Shown here: one piece after another, positions 19,663-28,649 of the stretch
Position numbering within the stretch: position 1 is the stretch's first letter
How the letters are laid out: the number at the start of each line of letters is the position of its first letter
Source: Micromonospora thermarum
Lineage (GTDB): Bacteria > Actinomycetota > Actinomycetes > Mycobacteriales > Micromonosporaceae
DNA: 64,000 nucleotides
Assembly: GCF_012034245.1 (NCBI RefSeq)
Contig: NZ_JAATEO010000014.1
Location: 62,001 to 126,000, forward strand
Direction: 5' to 3'
The notes under the pieces: model-generated
Databases searched by the model: none
The model's input: the letters and a program-made list of their open reading frames with translations, nothing else
Told to the model about the DNA's origin: nothing
Translations under genes and position numbers: made by a program

Positions 19663-20172
19663 TCAGCGACGGTCGCCTCCGACCGGCGGGGCCGGCGGCC
19701 AGTCCTCGGGAACGTCCGCCGACCGGTCCTCGACGGCCTCGTCACGGCGATCGGTGACCGCCTCGGTCGGCCACTCGTCGGCCTCCTCCCGACCGGCGTT
19801 CCCGGTCGCCGGGGCACCCGACAGGGGCGCCGACACGTCCCGGTCGTGCTGGTCGGGCACCGGCCATCCGTTCGTGTCGTCCGCCCTGCCGGTCTCCCAG
19901 GCCGCCACCTCGGGATCCGGATGCCCGGAGGTCGGGCCGACCGTCCCGTCCGTCGCGGCGGTCCTGTCGGCGGCGCCCGGGCGGGGCGAGCGCGCCGCGC
20001 GCAGCGCACCCACCAGACCGAGTACGCCGACCAGCAGCAGCGCGCCGGCCAGGAACCAGCCGACCGGCGGCAGGACGAACCCGAGCAGCCGGGCGATCAG
20101 CCACCAGGCGGCGAGGCCGACGAAGAGCAGCCCGAACGCCAGGGACACGAGGTCCGTGCGATGCGCCCTCAC
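19663..20172 (-). CDS. small two-span membrane protein downstream of liaF-like gene
   Basis: A 169-aa protein with two hydrophobic segments in the first 60 residues (VSLAFGLLFVGLAAWWLIA and FLAGALLLVGVLGLVGAL), then a polar, acidic, low-complexity tail. No named family is recognised. The start overlaps the stop of the upstream PspC/LiaF-like gene by 4 bp (ATGA), indicating translational coupling. It probably belongs to the same envelope-stress unit. Confidence 0.75.
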   Translation of the reverse strand: MRAHRTDLVSLAFGLLFVGLAAWWLIARLLGFVLPPVGWFLAGALLLVGVLGLVGALRAARSPRPGAADRTAATDGTVGPTSGHPDPEVAAWETGRADDTNGWPVPDQHDRDVSAPLSGAPATGNAGREEADEWPTEAVTDRRDEAVEDRSADVPEDWPPAPPVGGDRR

Positions 20173-21767
20173 CGGGTCACCTCCAGCTTGCCAGCGTTGA
20201 CGTGGATGTAGAGGTGCAGCTTCCCGCCGCCGGGGCCGTTCGCACCCAGGTCGGTGGTCTCGCGCAGCGGCCCGTCGACACCGCCGGCGCGCTCGTCGAG
20301 CGTCCCCGACCGGCGGCCGAAGACGACCACGTCACCGGCGTTGACGTCGGCCAGGACGGTCACGTCGACGTCCGGCGGCACCACCACGGTCGCCTCGCCG
20401 AAGTTGACCGCGACGACGATCTCGGTGTCCTTCCCGTTGAAGTCCACCGCGCGCAGGTCGAGCACCGAGTCGCCGAAGCTGTTCTCGTACCGGGTCGCGA
20501 GCTCGGCGTGGCTGGCCGGGGCCCAGGTCACCGCGCCGTCCACACCCCGGATGTGGTCGTACGACTCGGCGACGGTCGCCACCGTCAGCGCGGCGGCGGT
20601 CACCAGACCGAGCGCGATCAGCCACCGGGCCCGGCCGAACCAGGTGCCGACGAGCAGGCCGAGACCGATGGTCGCCAGGGCCGCCGCGAAGTACGCCGAG
20701 GCGCCGACCGGGAAGACGTCCAGCAGGTCGAGGACGGTCACCACGCCGAGCGTCAGGAAGATCAGCGAGAAGGTCACCGCACCGAGTGCGGACCGCTCCC
20801 GTGGCCGCTTCGGCGGCCGGGGCGCCGGTGCGGGCGGTGCCGCCGGCCGGCCGGCGTACGGGCCGTGCGGGGCGAACGGCGGCCGGTACCCGCCCGGGGG
20901 CCGGGGTGCGGTCGGCGGCCCGGACGGCGCCGGGGGCCAGGCCGGCGCAGCCGGCGTACCGGTGACCGGAGCCCCCCACGCCGGCGGGGCCACGCCCGCG
21001 GGTGCCGCTGTCGGCAGTTCGGCCGTCGGCTCGGCGGTCCCGGACGCGGCCACCGGGAGCGGCACGGTCGTCGTCCCGGCCGGCTCCGCCGGCGCGGCGG
21101 GTGGAACGGCGCCGGCCGCCAGGGTCGCGTCCGCCGGCGCCGGGTACCCGACCGGGGCCGGGTAGGCGACCGGCGGCACCGGGCCGGGCGGCGCGGGAAC
21201 GGCACCGGGCGGCGCGGCGCCGACCGGCGGGCCACCGGGGCGCTCCCGGTTGAGCAGCAGCGCCCCGCAGACCAGGATGGCCGCGCCGAGCAGCACGGCC
21301 CGGAACGCGTCGGTGACGATGAAGGCGAAGCTGACCGCCACCAGGATGCTGAGGACGATCACGGTGACCGGGGACATGCTGGACCGCCCGCGTCCCAGCA
21401 TCGACTCGACCGGCGAGGCGCTGTCGCCCTCGCCCGGGATGATCAGCCAGGCCGAGACGTACACCAGGATGCCGATGCCGCCGAAGAAGCCGAGCACCGC
21501 CAGCAGCACCCGCCAGAGCACCGGGTCGGTGTTGGTCGCCCGGCCGATGGCCGCGCACACGCCGGCCAGGTAGCGGCCGTCGTGCGGGCGGACCAGCCCG
21601 TACCGTGAGGTGAAGCTGGTGCCCCCACCCGGCGGCGGGGTGGCGCCCGCCGTGGGCGGTGCGCCGGTCGGGTCCCCTGGCGGGGGCGGCGGCCCGCCGG
21701 CCGGCGGGGACGCCGCGGGTGGCGGCGTCGCCCCGGGCGTCGGGGGCTGGGCGGCTTCCTCGGTCAT
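20169..21767 (-). CDS. PspC/LiaF-type membrane stress protein
   Basis: A 532-aa membrane protein. A Pro/Gly-rich N-terminus of ~50 residues precedes a PspC domain (YLAGVCAAIGRATNTDPVLW, VYVSAWLIIPG). Further spans, a long Pro/Ala-rich cytosolic loop and a second membrane block follow. The C-terminal domain is beta-rich like LiaF (DFNGKDTEIVVAVNFGEATV, then DVNAGDVVVFG). LiaF proteins restrain or sense for partner two-component systems. The gene is divergent from a PspC-histidine kinase and its regulator, so it is probably the third component of that system. Confidence 0.85.
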   Translation of the reverse strand: MTEEAAQPPTPGATPPPAASPPAGGPPPPPGDPTGAPPTAGATPPPGGGTSFTSRYGLVRPHDGRYLAGVCAAIGRATNTDPVLWRVLLAVLGFFGGIGILVYVSAWLIIPGEGDSASPVESMLGRGRSSMSPVTVIVLSILVAVSFAFIVTDAFRAVLLGAAILVCGALLLNRERPGGPPVGAAPPGAVPAPPGPVPPVAYPAPVGYPAPADATLAAGAVPPAAPAEPAGTTTVPLPVAASGTAEPTAELPTAAPAGVAPPAWGAPVTGTPAAPAWPPAPSGPPTAPRPPGGYRPPFAPHGPYAGRPAAPPAPAPRPPKRPRERSALGAVTFSLIFLTLGVVTVLDLLDVFPVGASAYFAAALATIGLGLLVGTWFGRARWLIALGLVTAAALTVATVAESYDHIRGVDGAVTWAPASHAELATRYENSFGDSVLDLRAVDFNGKDTEIVVAVNFGEATVVVPPDVDVTVLADVNAGDVVVFGRRSGTLDERAGGVDGPLRETTDLGANGPGGGKLHLYIHVNAGKLEVTR

Positions 21768-21939
21768 GTCCTCGATCCTGCTCCCCGCGTCGCGTCGGCG
21801 ACCTCAGGAGGAGACCCTGACGCCACCCTGAGATCCGGGAGGCCCGGATGTCCGGGGCGTCCCCGTGGCCGGGCGGCGGCGTGCCGTGTGACGATCGAAC
21901 CGGCGCCGGCAGCGGACGGTCGCCCACACCGTACCCGTC

Positions 21940-23205
21940 GTGACCAGGGAGCCCTCGATCAGCACCGTGACGCAGCCCCCTCGCCTCTACCGCGCCCCCG
22001 AGCACCGGATGGCCGCCGGGGTGGCCGCGGGCATCGCCGAGCACCTCGGCATCTCGGTGCTCCGCGTCCGGGTCGCCTTCATGGTGCTGCTCGGGCTGAG
22101 CGGCCTCGGTCTGCTCCTCTACGCCGCCTTCTGGGCGGTGGTGCCGCTGCGCCCGGGCGACACCGCCGTACCCCCGCGCCGCGACGTCGCGCAACTGCTG
22201 CCGTTCGTGGCGATCGGGCTCGTGGTGTTGCTGCTCCAGATGGTGCTCTTCGACTCCGTGGGCGCGGCCGGCACCGCCGGCTGGCTGGTGGCGATCATCG
22301 CGGTCGGCGCGGGGGTGATCTGGCACCAGTCCGCCCCGGAGCGGCGGCGGCAGTGGGGCGAGGCGATGCCGGTGCCCTGGCTGAGCGCCGTGGTCGAGGA
22401 GAGCGACCGGCGGGCGTTCGTGCTGCGGTTCATCGGCGGCGGCGTGCTGGTCGCGGTGGGCATCATCGGCGTCGCCGCCGTCTACTCCCCGGCGCAGAAC
22501 TTCGACGCGGTGCTCAACGGCGTGATCTTCGCGCTGGTCGGGCTCGCCGGCGTCGGGGTGGTCGCCGCGCCGGTGCTCTGGCGGACGTGGAACCAGCTCC
22601 GCTCGGAGCGCGAGGGGCGCATCCGCGAACAGGAGCGGGCCGAGCTTGCCGCGATGGTGCACGACCAGGTGCTGCACACCCTCGCGCTGATCCAGCGCAA
22701 CGCCGGTGACGTGAAAACGGTGCAACGGCTCGCCCGGGGTCAGGAGCGCTCGCTACGCAACTGGCTCTACAAGCCGACCGGCTCCCCGACGGAGCGTTTC
22801 GCGGCGGCCCTCGAGCAGGCGGCGGCCGAGGTGGAGGACACCTTCGCGATCACCGTGGAGACGGTGGTCGTCGGTGACCGGGAGACCGACGAACGGGTGG
22901 GCGCGCTGGTGGCCGCCGCGCGGGAGGCCCTGGTCAACGCCGCCCGGCACGCCGGCGTGCAGACCGTCTCGCTGTACGCCGAGGTCGAGCCGGAACAGGT
23001 CAGCGTCTTCGTCCGGGACCGGGGGAAGGGCTTCGACCCGGATACGGTGGAGGACCACCGGCACGGCGTCCGGGGCTCGATCATCGGGCGGATGAAGCGG
23101 CACGGCGGCCGGGCGGAGATCCGGTCCGAGCCGGGGGAGGGGACCGAGGTCCGGTTGATCCTGCCGATCTCCCGGGACTCGTCCACGGCGGAAAGGGACA
23201 GGTGA
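21940..23205 (+). CDS. PspC-domain sensor histidine kinase
   Basis: A 421-aa kinase. The N-terminal PspC domain (HRMAAGVAAGIAEHLGISVL) leads into several spans up to residue ~210. The dimerisation helix has the phospho-acceptor His in ELAAMVHDQVLHTL. The ATPase domain shows the N box (AREALVNAARHAG), G1 box (VRDRGKGFDPD) and a C-terminal GEGTEVRLILP. It is of the NarL-partner type. It likely phosphorylates the regulator encoded directly after it (1-bp stop/start overlap). The GTG 21940 start is uncertain; GTG 21967 is in frame and fits the PspC family equally well. Confidence 0.9.
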   Translation: MTREPSISTVTQPPRLYRAPEHRMAAGVAAGIAEHLGISVLRVRVAFMVLLGLSGLGLLLYAAFWAVVPLRPGDTAVPPRRDVAQLLPFVAIGLVVLLLQMVLFDSVGAAGTAGWLVAIIAVGAGVIWHQSAPERRRQWGEAMPVPWLSAVVEESDRRAFVLRFIGGGVLVAVGIIGVAAVYSPAQNFDAVLNGVIFALVGLAGVGVVAAPVLWRTWNQLRSEREGRIREQERAELAAMVHDQVLHTLALIQRNAGDVKTVQRLARGQERSLRNWLYKPTGSPTERFAAALEQAAAEVEDTFAITVETVVVGDRETDERVGALVAAAREALVNAARHAGVQTVSLYAEVEPEQVSVFVRDRGKGFDPDTVEDHRHGVRGSIIGRMKRHGGRAEIRSEPGEGTEVRLILPISRDSSTAERDR

Positions 23206-23891
23206 TGGTGGACCAGACGACGGGCCCGGTCGAGGAGACGGAGGCCGCCCCGGAGCGGCTGCGGGTCTTCCTCGTCGACGACCACGCGATGTTCCGGGCC
23301 GGGGTACGCGCCGAGCTGGGCGCGCACGTCGAGGTGGTGGGTGAGGCGAGCACGGTGGCCGAGGCGGTCAGCCGGATCGCCGCCACCGAGCCCGACGTCG
23401 TGCTGCTCGACGTGCACATGCCCGACGGCGGCGGCCGGGCGGTGCTGGAGGCCATGCGGCGTACGCACCCGCAGGTGCGGTTCCTGGCGCTGAGCGTGTC
23501 GGACGCCGCCGAGGACGTGATCGGGCTGATCCGCGCCGGCGCCCGCGGCTACGTCACCAAGACCATCTCACCCGACGAGCTGGCGGCGGCGATCCGCCGG
23601 GTCGCCGACGGGGACGCCGTGTTCAGCCCCCGGCTGGCCGGGTTCGTGCTGGACGCGTTCGCGGCCCGGCCCGACGCGCCCGTGTCCGACCCCGAACTGG
23701 ACCAGCTCACCAACCGCGAGCGCGAGGTGCTGCGCCTGCTCGCCCGGGGGTACGCGTACAAGGAGATCGCCAAGGAGCTGTACATTTCGATAAAGACGGT
23801 CGAGACGCACGTGTCGAACGTGCTGCGCAAGCTCCAGATGTCCAACCGCTACGAGCTGTCCCGCTGGGCGGCCGACCGCCGCCTCGTCTGA
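23205..23891 (+). CDS. NarL/LuxR-family response regulator
   Basis: A 228-aa regulator, partner of the preceding kinase. The receiver has the acidic pair Asp25-Asp26, phospho-acceptor Asp69 in VVLLDVHMPD and the Lys in YVTKTIS. The C-terminal LuxR helix-turn-helix reads LTNREREVLRLLARGYAYKE with KTVETHVSNVLRKL. All key residues are intact, unlike BldM at 3.7 kb. ATG 23205 overlaps the kinase stop (TGATG); GTG 23202 is a near-equivalent start. GAAAGGGA upstream is the ribosome site. Confidence 0.95.
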   Translation: MVDQTTGPVEETEAAPERLRVFLVDDHAMFRAGVRAELGAHVEVVGEASTVAEAVSRIAATEPDVVLLDVHMPDGGGRAVLEAMRRTHPQVRFLALSVSDAAEDVIGLIRAGARGYVTKTISPDELAAAIRRVADGDAVFSPRLAGFVLDAFAARPDAPVSDPELDQLTNREREVLRLLARGYAYKEIAKELYISIKTVETHVSNVLRKLQMSNRYELSRWAADRRLV

Positions 23892-23920
23892 TCGTGCCGG
23901 GTGCCCGGCCCGGCCGCCGC

Positions 23921-24655
23921 TCACTCCGTCCGGAGGACGGTGAACGCCTCGGCCAGGCGGCCCGGAGGCAGGCCGGCGTCGGCCGCGATGGCGGCGAGCT
24001 GGTCGCGTACCCAGGTGTCCACGTCGAGGTGGGCGGTCTGCGACCGGTGGGCGCGCATCGCGGCGACCTTGCGGTGGTAACTGTCCGTGACGTCGACGGT
24101 GTGATCGGGTGCCGGTCCGCCCGCGTACCAGACCTCCCGCACGACCCACGGCTCCAGGCCGGCGGCGAGCAGGTCGGGGTACGCGAACGGGTTGCGCGCG
24201 TCCGGGTAGACGGCGCAGGTGGCCGCCTCGCCGACCGCCTGGTGGTCGGGGTGGCCCGGCCCGGCGATGTGTTCCCACCGGCGCAGCGGCGAGCTGGTCA
24301 GCACCCGGTCCGGGCGGAACCGGCGGATGGCCGCGGTGAGGTCCCGGCGTAGCTGCGGTGTCGGCGCGAGCGTGCCGTCGGCGTACCCGGTCAGGACGTC
24401 GACCTGCCGGACGCCGACGGCGGCGGCCGCCGCGCGTTGCTCCTCCGCGCGCTGCCGCACCAGCTCCGGCCGCGGCGTCCCGTCGTAGCCCCCGGCGTCA
24501 CCTTGAGTGACCAGAAGGTAGGCGACCTCGATCCCGTTGTCCGTCCAGGTGGCCACGGTGCCCGCACAGCCGAAGTCGACATCGTCCGGATGGGCGAAGA
24601 TGGCGAGGGCCCGGCGCACGTCGGCCAGGGGCGTGGCGGAGGGCGGAAAGGTCAT
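23921..24655 (-). CDS. PIG-L family deacetylase
   Basis: A 244-aa zinc-dependent deacetylase of the LmbE/PIG-L family, which includes the N-acetylglucosaminyl-phosphatidylinositol and mycothiol deacetylases. The zinc motif AHPDDVDFGCAG at residue ~21 and the distal GHPDHQAVG His block are present. No signal peptide, so it is cytosolic. The substrate is not clear from sequence; a mycothiol-conjugate amidase (Mca) or MshB role is possible but unproven. It converges on the response regulator gene. Confidence 0.9.
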   Translation of the reverse strand: MTFPPSATPLADVRRALAIFAHPDDVDFGCAGTVATWTDNGIEVAYLLVTQGDAGGYDGTPRPELVRQRAEEQRAAAAAVGVRQVDVLTGYADGTLAPTPQLRRDLTAAIRRFRPDRVLTSSPLRRWEHIAGPGHPDHQAVGEAATCAVYPDARNPFAYPDLLAAGLEPWVVREVWYAGGPAPDHTVDVTDSYHRKVAAMRAHRSQTAHLDVDTWVRDQLAAIAADAGLPPGRLAEAFTVLRTE

Positions 24656-24878
24656 CGTGGATCGACCCTACCCGTCGCGAATCGGCCCGGCGGCGGCGTT
24701 CTCGCAGCTCTTACCATGCCTGGCCGGGCGTGTCGACGTCACCTCCGGATCGGTGTCGGCGCCGTCCCGGCCGGGTATCGGGTTGATAACACGCCTTCCC
24801 GCCAGGACGCATCGGGTGTTACAGTGGCAGGCACCTCACAACCCCCTCGTGAGCCGAGCGCCCTGAGGAGGCACTCCC

Positions 24879-26516
24879 ATGCGCGGGAAATTCCTGAAGG
24901 TGGCGGTCGCGGCGACCGCCACCGCCATGTTGGCCACTGCTTGCAGCGGTGGCGGCAATGACTCGGACGACGCCGCCGGGCAGGCCGGTGGCGAGCTCCG
25001 CGTCTACGCGGCGGAGCCGGCGTTCCTGCTCCCGTCCGCCGGTGACGACGAGCCGTCGATCTACGTGATCCGCCAGCTCTACCGCGGTCTGGTCAAGTAC
25101 AACGCCGAGACCGGCGCCCCGGAGAACGACCTGGCCGAGTCGATCACCTCGGACGACCAGAAGACCTGGACGATCAAGATCAAGAGCGGCTACACCTTCG
25201 ACAACGGTGAGCCGGTCAACGCCGACGCCTTCATCCGTTCGTGGAACTACGCTGCTTACGGGCCGAACGCCCAGAACAACAGCTACTTCATGAAGCGGAT
25301 CGCCGGCATCAAGGACGTCTCGTCCGAGGACCCGGACGGCGAGGGCCCGAAGAAGGCTCCCGAGCCGAAGGCCAAGGAGCTGTCCGGCCTGAAGAAGGTC
25401 GACGACCAGACCTTCACCGTCGAGCTGTCGGAGCCGTTCTCCGGCTTCCCGACCACGGTCGGCTACTCGGGCTTCTTCCCGATGGCCCAGGCGTGCGTCG
25501 ACGCTGCCGACAAGTGCAACGAGACCCCGATCGGCAACGGCCCCTACAAGATCGAGGGCAGCTGGCAGCACAACGTCGCCATCAACCTGGTCCGCAGCGA
25601 CACCTGGAAGGGTGAGGCCGGCAAGCCGGACAAGATCACCTACCGGATCTTCGCGGACGTCGACGCCGGTTACGCCGCCTTCCAGGCCGGCGAGCTGGAC
25701 GTGATGTACACCCTGCCGCCGGCCCGCTACAAGGAGGCCAAGGCCACCTACGGCGACCGCCTGTACGAGCAGCCGGGTGACAACTTCACCTACGTCGGCA
25801 TGCCGATCTACATGCCGGAGTTCAAGGACAAGCGGGTCCGCCAGGCGCTCTCGCTGGCGATCGACCGGCAGTCCATCATCGACGCCGTCTTCGACGGCCG
25901 GTTCACCCCGGCCACGGGCTACATCGCGCCGTCCTTCCAGGGCGCCCGCGAGAACGTCTGCACCTACTGCAAGAAGGACGTCGAGAAGGCCAAGCAGCTC
26001 CTGCAGGAGGCTGGCGGCTGGCCGGCCGGCAAGAAGCTGCAGCTGTGGGCGAACGCCGGTGCCGGTCACGACAAGTGGCTGCAGGCCGTCGGCGACCAGA
26101 TCAAGGCCGCGCTGGGCATCGACTACGAGCTGAAGGTCAACCTGCAGTTCGCCGAGTACCTGGAGACCGCGGACAGCAAGAAGTTCACCGGTCCGTTCCG
26201 CCTCGGCTGGGGCCCGGACTACCCGTACCTCGAGACCTACCTGGGTCCGCTGTACAGCACGGGTGCCGACAGCAACAACTCCACCTTCAGCAACCCCGAG
26301 TTCGACTCGCTGCTGCAGCAGGGTGGTTCGGCCAAGTCCATCGACGAGGCGATCCCCTTCTACCAGAAGGCGGAGGACATCCTGGTCGAGGAGCTGCCGG
26401 TCATCCCGATGTGGTGGGGCAAGGTCGGCGCGGTCTACGGTGAGAACGTGGACAAGTTCGTCTGGAACGCTGTCTCGGACGCCGACTACGGTGCGACCTC
26501 GCTGAAGCAGAACTGA
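24879..26516 (+). CDS. dppA: peptide/nickel-type ABC substrate-binding lipoprotein (dpp1)
   Basis: A 545-aa solute-binding protein of ABC family 5 (SBP_bac_5), which capture oligopeptides or other amphiphilic solutes outside the membrane. The lipobox LATAC ends a signal peptide of ~21 residues. Core blocks include YRGLVKYNAETGAPENDLAE, KIKSGYTFDNGEPVNADAF and VRQALSLAIDRQSI. The start follows GAGGAGGCACTCCC. It heads a five-gene importer operon. A large hairpin separates it from the permease gene, probably letting the binding protein be made in excess. Ligand unknown. Confidence 0.93.
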   Translation: MRGKFLKVAVAATATAMLATACSGGGNDSDDAAGQAGGELRVYAAEPAFLLPSAGDDEPSIYVIRQLYRGLVKYNAETGAPENDLAESITSDDQKTWTIKIKSGYTFDNGEPVNADAFIRSWNYAAYGPNAQNNSYFMKRIAGIKDVSSEDPDGEGPKKAPEPKAKELSGLKKVDDQTFTVELSEPFSGFPTTVGYSGFFPMAQACVDAADKCNETPIGNGPYKIEGSWQHNVAINLVRSDTWKGEAGKPDKITYRIFADVDAGYAAFQAGELDVMYTLPPARYKEAKATYGDRLYEQPGDNFTYVGMPIYMPEFKDKRVRQALSLAIDRQSIIDAVFDGRFTPATGYIAPSFQGARENVCTYCKKDVEKAKQLLQEAGGWPAGKKLQLWANAGAGHDKWLQAVGDQIKAALGIDYELKVNLQFAEYLETADSKKFTGPFRLGWGPDYPYLETYLGPLYSTGADSNNSTFSNPEFDSLLQQGGSAKSIDEAIPFYQKAEDILVEELPVIPMWWGKVGAVYGENVDKFVWNAVSDADYGATSLKQN

Positions 26517-26545
26517 GCTTCAGTTCCCTGATCCAGCCGTAACAC

Positions 26546-26594
26546 GACGTGGCGGCAACGATCACCCCACCAGGGCGATCGTTGCCGCCACGTC
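26546..26594 (+). terminator. intercistronic hairpin between dppA and dppB (dpp1)
   Basis: A perfect 18-bp stem (GACGTGGCGGCAACGATC and its complement) with a 13-nt loop begins 30 bp after the dppA stop and ends 22 bp before dppB. It has no T run. A partial terminator or mRNA 3'-end stabiliser for dppA is likely. Confidence 0.75.
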
Positions 26595-26616
26595 AGCGCC
26601 GAGAGGAGACCCCGAC

Positions 26617-27627
26617 ATGGGGCGCTACGTCATACGACGGTTGCTCCAGTTCATCCCCACCGTGCTGGGCACCATGTTCCTGCTCCACTACATGACCTCG
26701 CTGGCTATCCAGTTCAGCGGGAACCCGGTCCGCGCCCTCTTCGGCGACCGGACCCCGCCGCCGGCTCTGCTCGAGGCGGTCACCGAGCGGCTCGGCTACG
26801 CCGACCCCTGCCTGGACCAGCGGGGCAACCCCTGCTTCGGGCTGTTCTTCGACCGGGTGGCCGACGTCTTCCTCCGCTTCGACTTCGGCATCAACCTGCG
26901 CCAGCGTGAGGTCACCGAACTGGTGGCCGACGCCATCCCGTTCACGCTGAAGCTGCTGGTGATCGCGATGGTCTTCGAGGCGGTCGTCGGTATCGCCGCG
27001 GGTGTGTGGGCCGGTCTGCGGGGCGGCAGCTTCGCCGACAACCTGGTCAAGATCAGCACGGTCTTCGTGATCTCGGTGCCGATCTTCGTGCTCGGCGTCG
27101 TGGTGCGGGAGTTCGTCGGGGTCAAGTTCGGCAACGTCCTGCGGGACCAGGCCTGGATCCCCGAGGTCATCTCGAACGGCATGTTCAGCCCGGGCTTCAA
27201 GCCCGACTACCCCTTCGCCAGCCTGATCATCCCCGGCATGGTGCTGGGTGCGGTGTCCCTGGCCACCACGGCGCGGCTCACCCGGACCAGCATCATGGAG
27301 AACATCCGGGCCGACTACGTCCGCACCGCGCGGGCCAAGGGCCTGGCCAACAAGCGGGTCATCGGCGTGCACACGCTGCGCAACTCGCTGATCCCGGTCA
27401 TCACCTTCCTCGGCGTCGACATCGGTGCCGCCATGGCCGGCGCGGTGGTCACCGAGACCATCTTCAACGTGCCCGGCATCGGCCGGCTGGTGACCCTCTC
27501 CGCACGGACCGGCGAGTCCTCCGTCGTCATCGGCGTGGTGACGATGCTCGTCCTGGTCGTGCTGGTCGCCAACCTGCTGGTCGACATCCTGTACGCCGTC
27601 CTCGACCCGAGGATCCGCTATGAGTGA
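26617..27627 (+). CDS. dppB: ABC permease DppB (dpp1)
   Basis: A 336-aa inner-membrane permease of the DppB/OppB type. The N-terminal RRLLQFIPTVLGTMFLLHY block is followed by five more spans. The coupling loop DYVRTARAKGLANKRVIGVH contains the EAA motif that contacts the ATPases. A periplasmic insert after the first span, with two Cys, is larger than in the paralogue at 47.5 kb. ATG 26617 follows GAGAGGAGAC. Its stop overlaps a short reading frame that leads to dppC. Confidence 0.95.
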   Translation: MGRYVIRRLLQFIPTVLGTMFLLHYMTSLAIQFSGNPVRALFGDRTPPPALLEAVTERLGYADPCLDQRGNPCFGLFFDRVADVFLRFDFGINLRQREVTELVADAIPFTLKLLVIAMVFEAVVGIAAGVWAGLRGGSFADNLVKISTVFVISVPIFVLGVVVREFVGVKFGNVLRDQAWIPEVISNGMFSPGFKPDYPFASLIIPGMVLGAVSLATTARLTRTSIMENIRADYVRTARAKGLANKRVIGVHTLRNSLIPVITFLGVDIGAAMAGAVVTETIFNVPGIGRLVTLSARTGESSVVIGVVTMLVLVVLVANLLVDILYAVLDPRIRYE

Positions 27628-27706
27628 CGGCACCATGGTCAGCGTGCGGCGGCCGGCGACCCCGACCGTCCCTGGCAGGGCGAAGCGAAACGAGGTGTGG
27701 ACATGA
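27620..27706 (+). other. 28-codon bridging reading frame between dppB and dppC (dpp1)
   Basis: ATG 27620 overlaps the dppB end (TATGAGTGA) and the frame runs without a stop to a TGA that overlaps the dppC start as ATGA. It covers the whole 75-bp gap. The predicted peptide has no family. It may only couple translation of dppB and dppC, or be the eroded original dppC start. A similar frame exists in dpp2. Confidence 0.4.
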
Positions 27707-28644
27707 GCGACCTGACGAGCGCGGGCACCGCCATCGGCGGCGCACCGGTGGGCGCCGAGGGCCCGGTGCCGGATGCGCCGGCCACCGGCGGCAAGGAGCG
27801 CAGCGCGAGCCTGTGGGCGGACGCCCGACGGCAGCTGGTCCGCGACCCGGTCTTCATGCTCGCCTTCGTCTACGTCCTCGTCGTCGGTTCCATGGCGGCG
27901 TTCCCGACGCTGTGGACCAGCCAGGACCCGCGCAACTGCAGCACCGACCGGTCGCGCCTCGCCCCGAGCGGGGACCACCCGTTCGGCTTCAACATCCTGG
28001 GCTGCGACTACTACTCGCACGCCATCTACGGGGCTCGCCCGTCGATCGTGATCGCGATCATGGCCACCGGCGCGATCGTGGTCGTCGGCGGCGCGCTCGG
28101 CCTGCTCGCCGGCTACTACGGCGGCTGGGTCGACACGATCATCTCCCGGCTGATGGACATCTTCTTCTCGTTGCCGTTCCTGCTCGGCGCGATCGTGTTC
28201 CTCACCGTGATCAAGCGGCAGAACATCCTGACCATCGCCCTGGTGCTGTTCCTGCTGAGCTGGCCGACGATCGCGCGGATCATCCGGGGTAGCGTCATCT
28301 CCTCGAAGGACCTGGACTACGTGCACGCGGCCAAGGCGGTGGGCGCCAGCAACGGCCGGATCATGTGGCGGCACATCCTGCCGAACGCGATCGCCCCGAT
28401 GCTCGTGTACGCGACCATCGTGCTCGGCGCGTTCGTCGCCGCGGAGGCCACGCTGACCTTCCTCGGTGTCGGCCTCCAGCCGCCGGAGGAGTCGTGGGGC
28501 ATCATGATCTCCGACCACCAGGTCTACTTCCTGGAGGACCCGTGGCTGCTGCTCTTCCCCTGTGGTCTGCTGGTCGGCACGGTGCTGTCCTTCATCCTCA
28601 TGGGTGACGCCCTGCGTGACGCCCTCGACCCGAAGTTCCGGTGA
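27703..28644 (+). CDS. dppC: ABC permease DppC (dpp1)
   Basis: A 313-aa permease of the DppC/OppC type. A ~45-residue cytosolic N-terminus precedes the first span. A conserved NILGCDYYSHAIYGARPSI segment leads into the transport domain. The EAA loop reads LDYVHAAKAVGASNGRIM, and the end reads DALRDALDPKFR. ATG 27703 has AAACGAGG just upstream; GTG 27697 is in frame. It partners DppB to form the channel. Confidence 0.94.
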   Translation: MSDLTSAGTAIGGAPVGAEGPVPDAPATGGKERSASLWADARRQLVRDPVFMLAFVYVLVVGSMAAFPTLWTSQDPRNCSTDRSRLAPSGDHPFGFNILGCDYYSHAIYGARPSIVIAIMATGAIVVVGGALGLLAGYYGGWVDTIISRLMDIFFSLPFLLGAIVFLTVIKRQNILTIALVLFLLSWPTIARIIRGSVISSKDLDYVHAAKAVGASNGRIMWRHILPNAIAPMLVYATIVLGAFVAAEATLTFLGVGLQPPEESWGIMISDHQVYFLEDPWLLLFPCGLLVGTVLSFILMGDALRDALDPKFR

Positions 28645-28649
28645 GTCCC

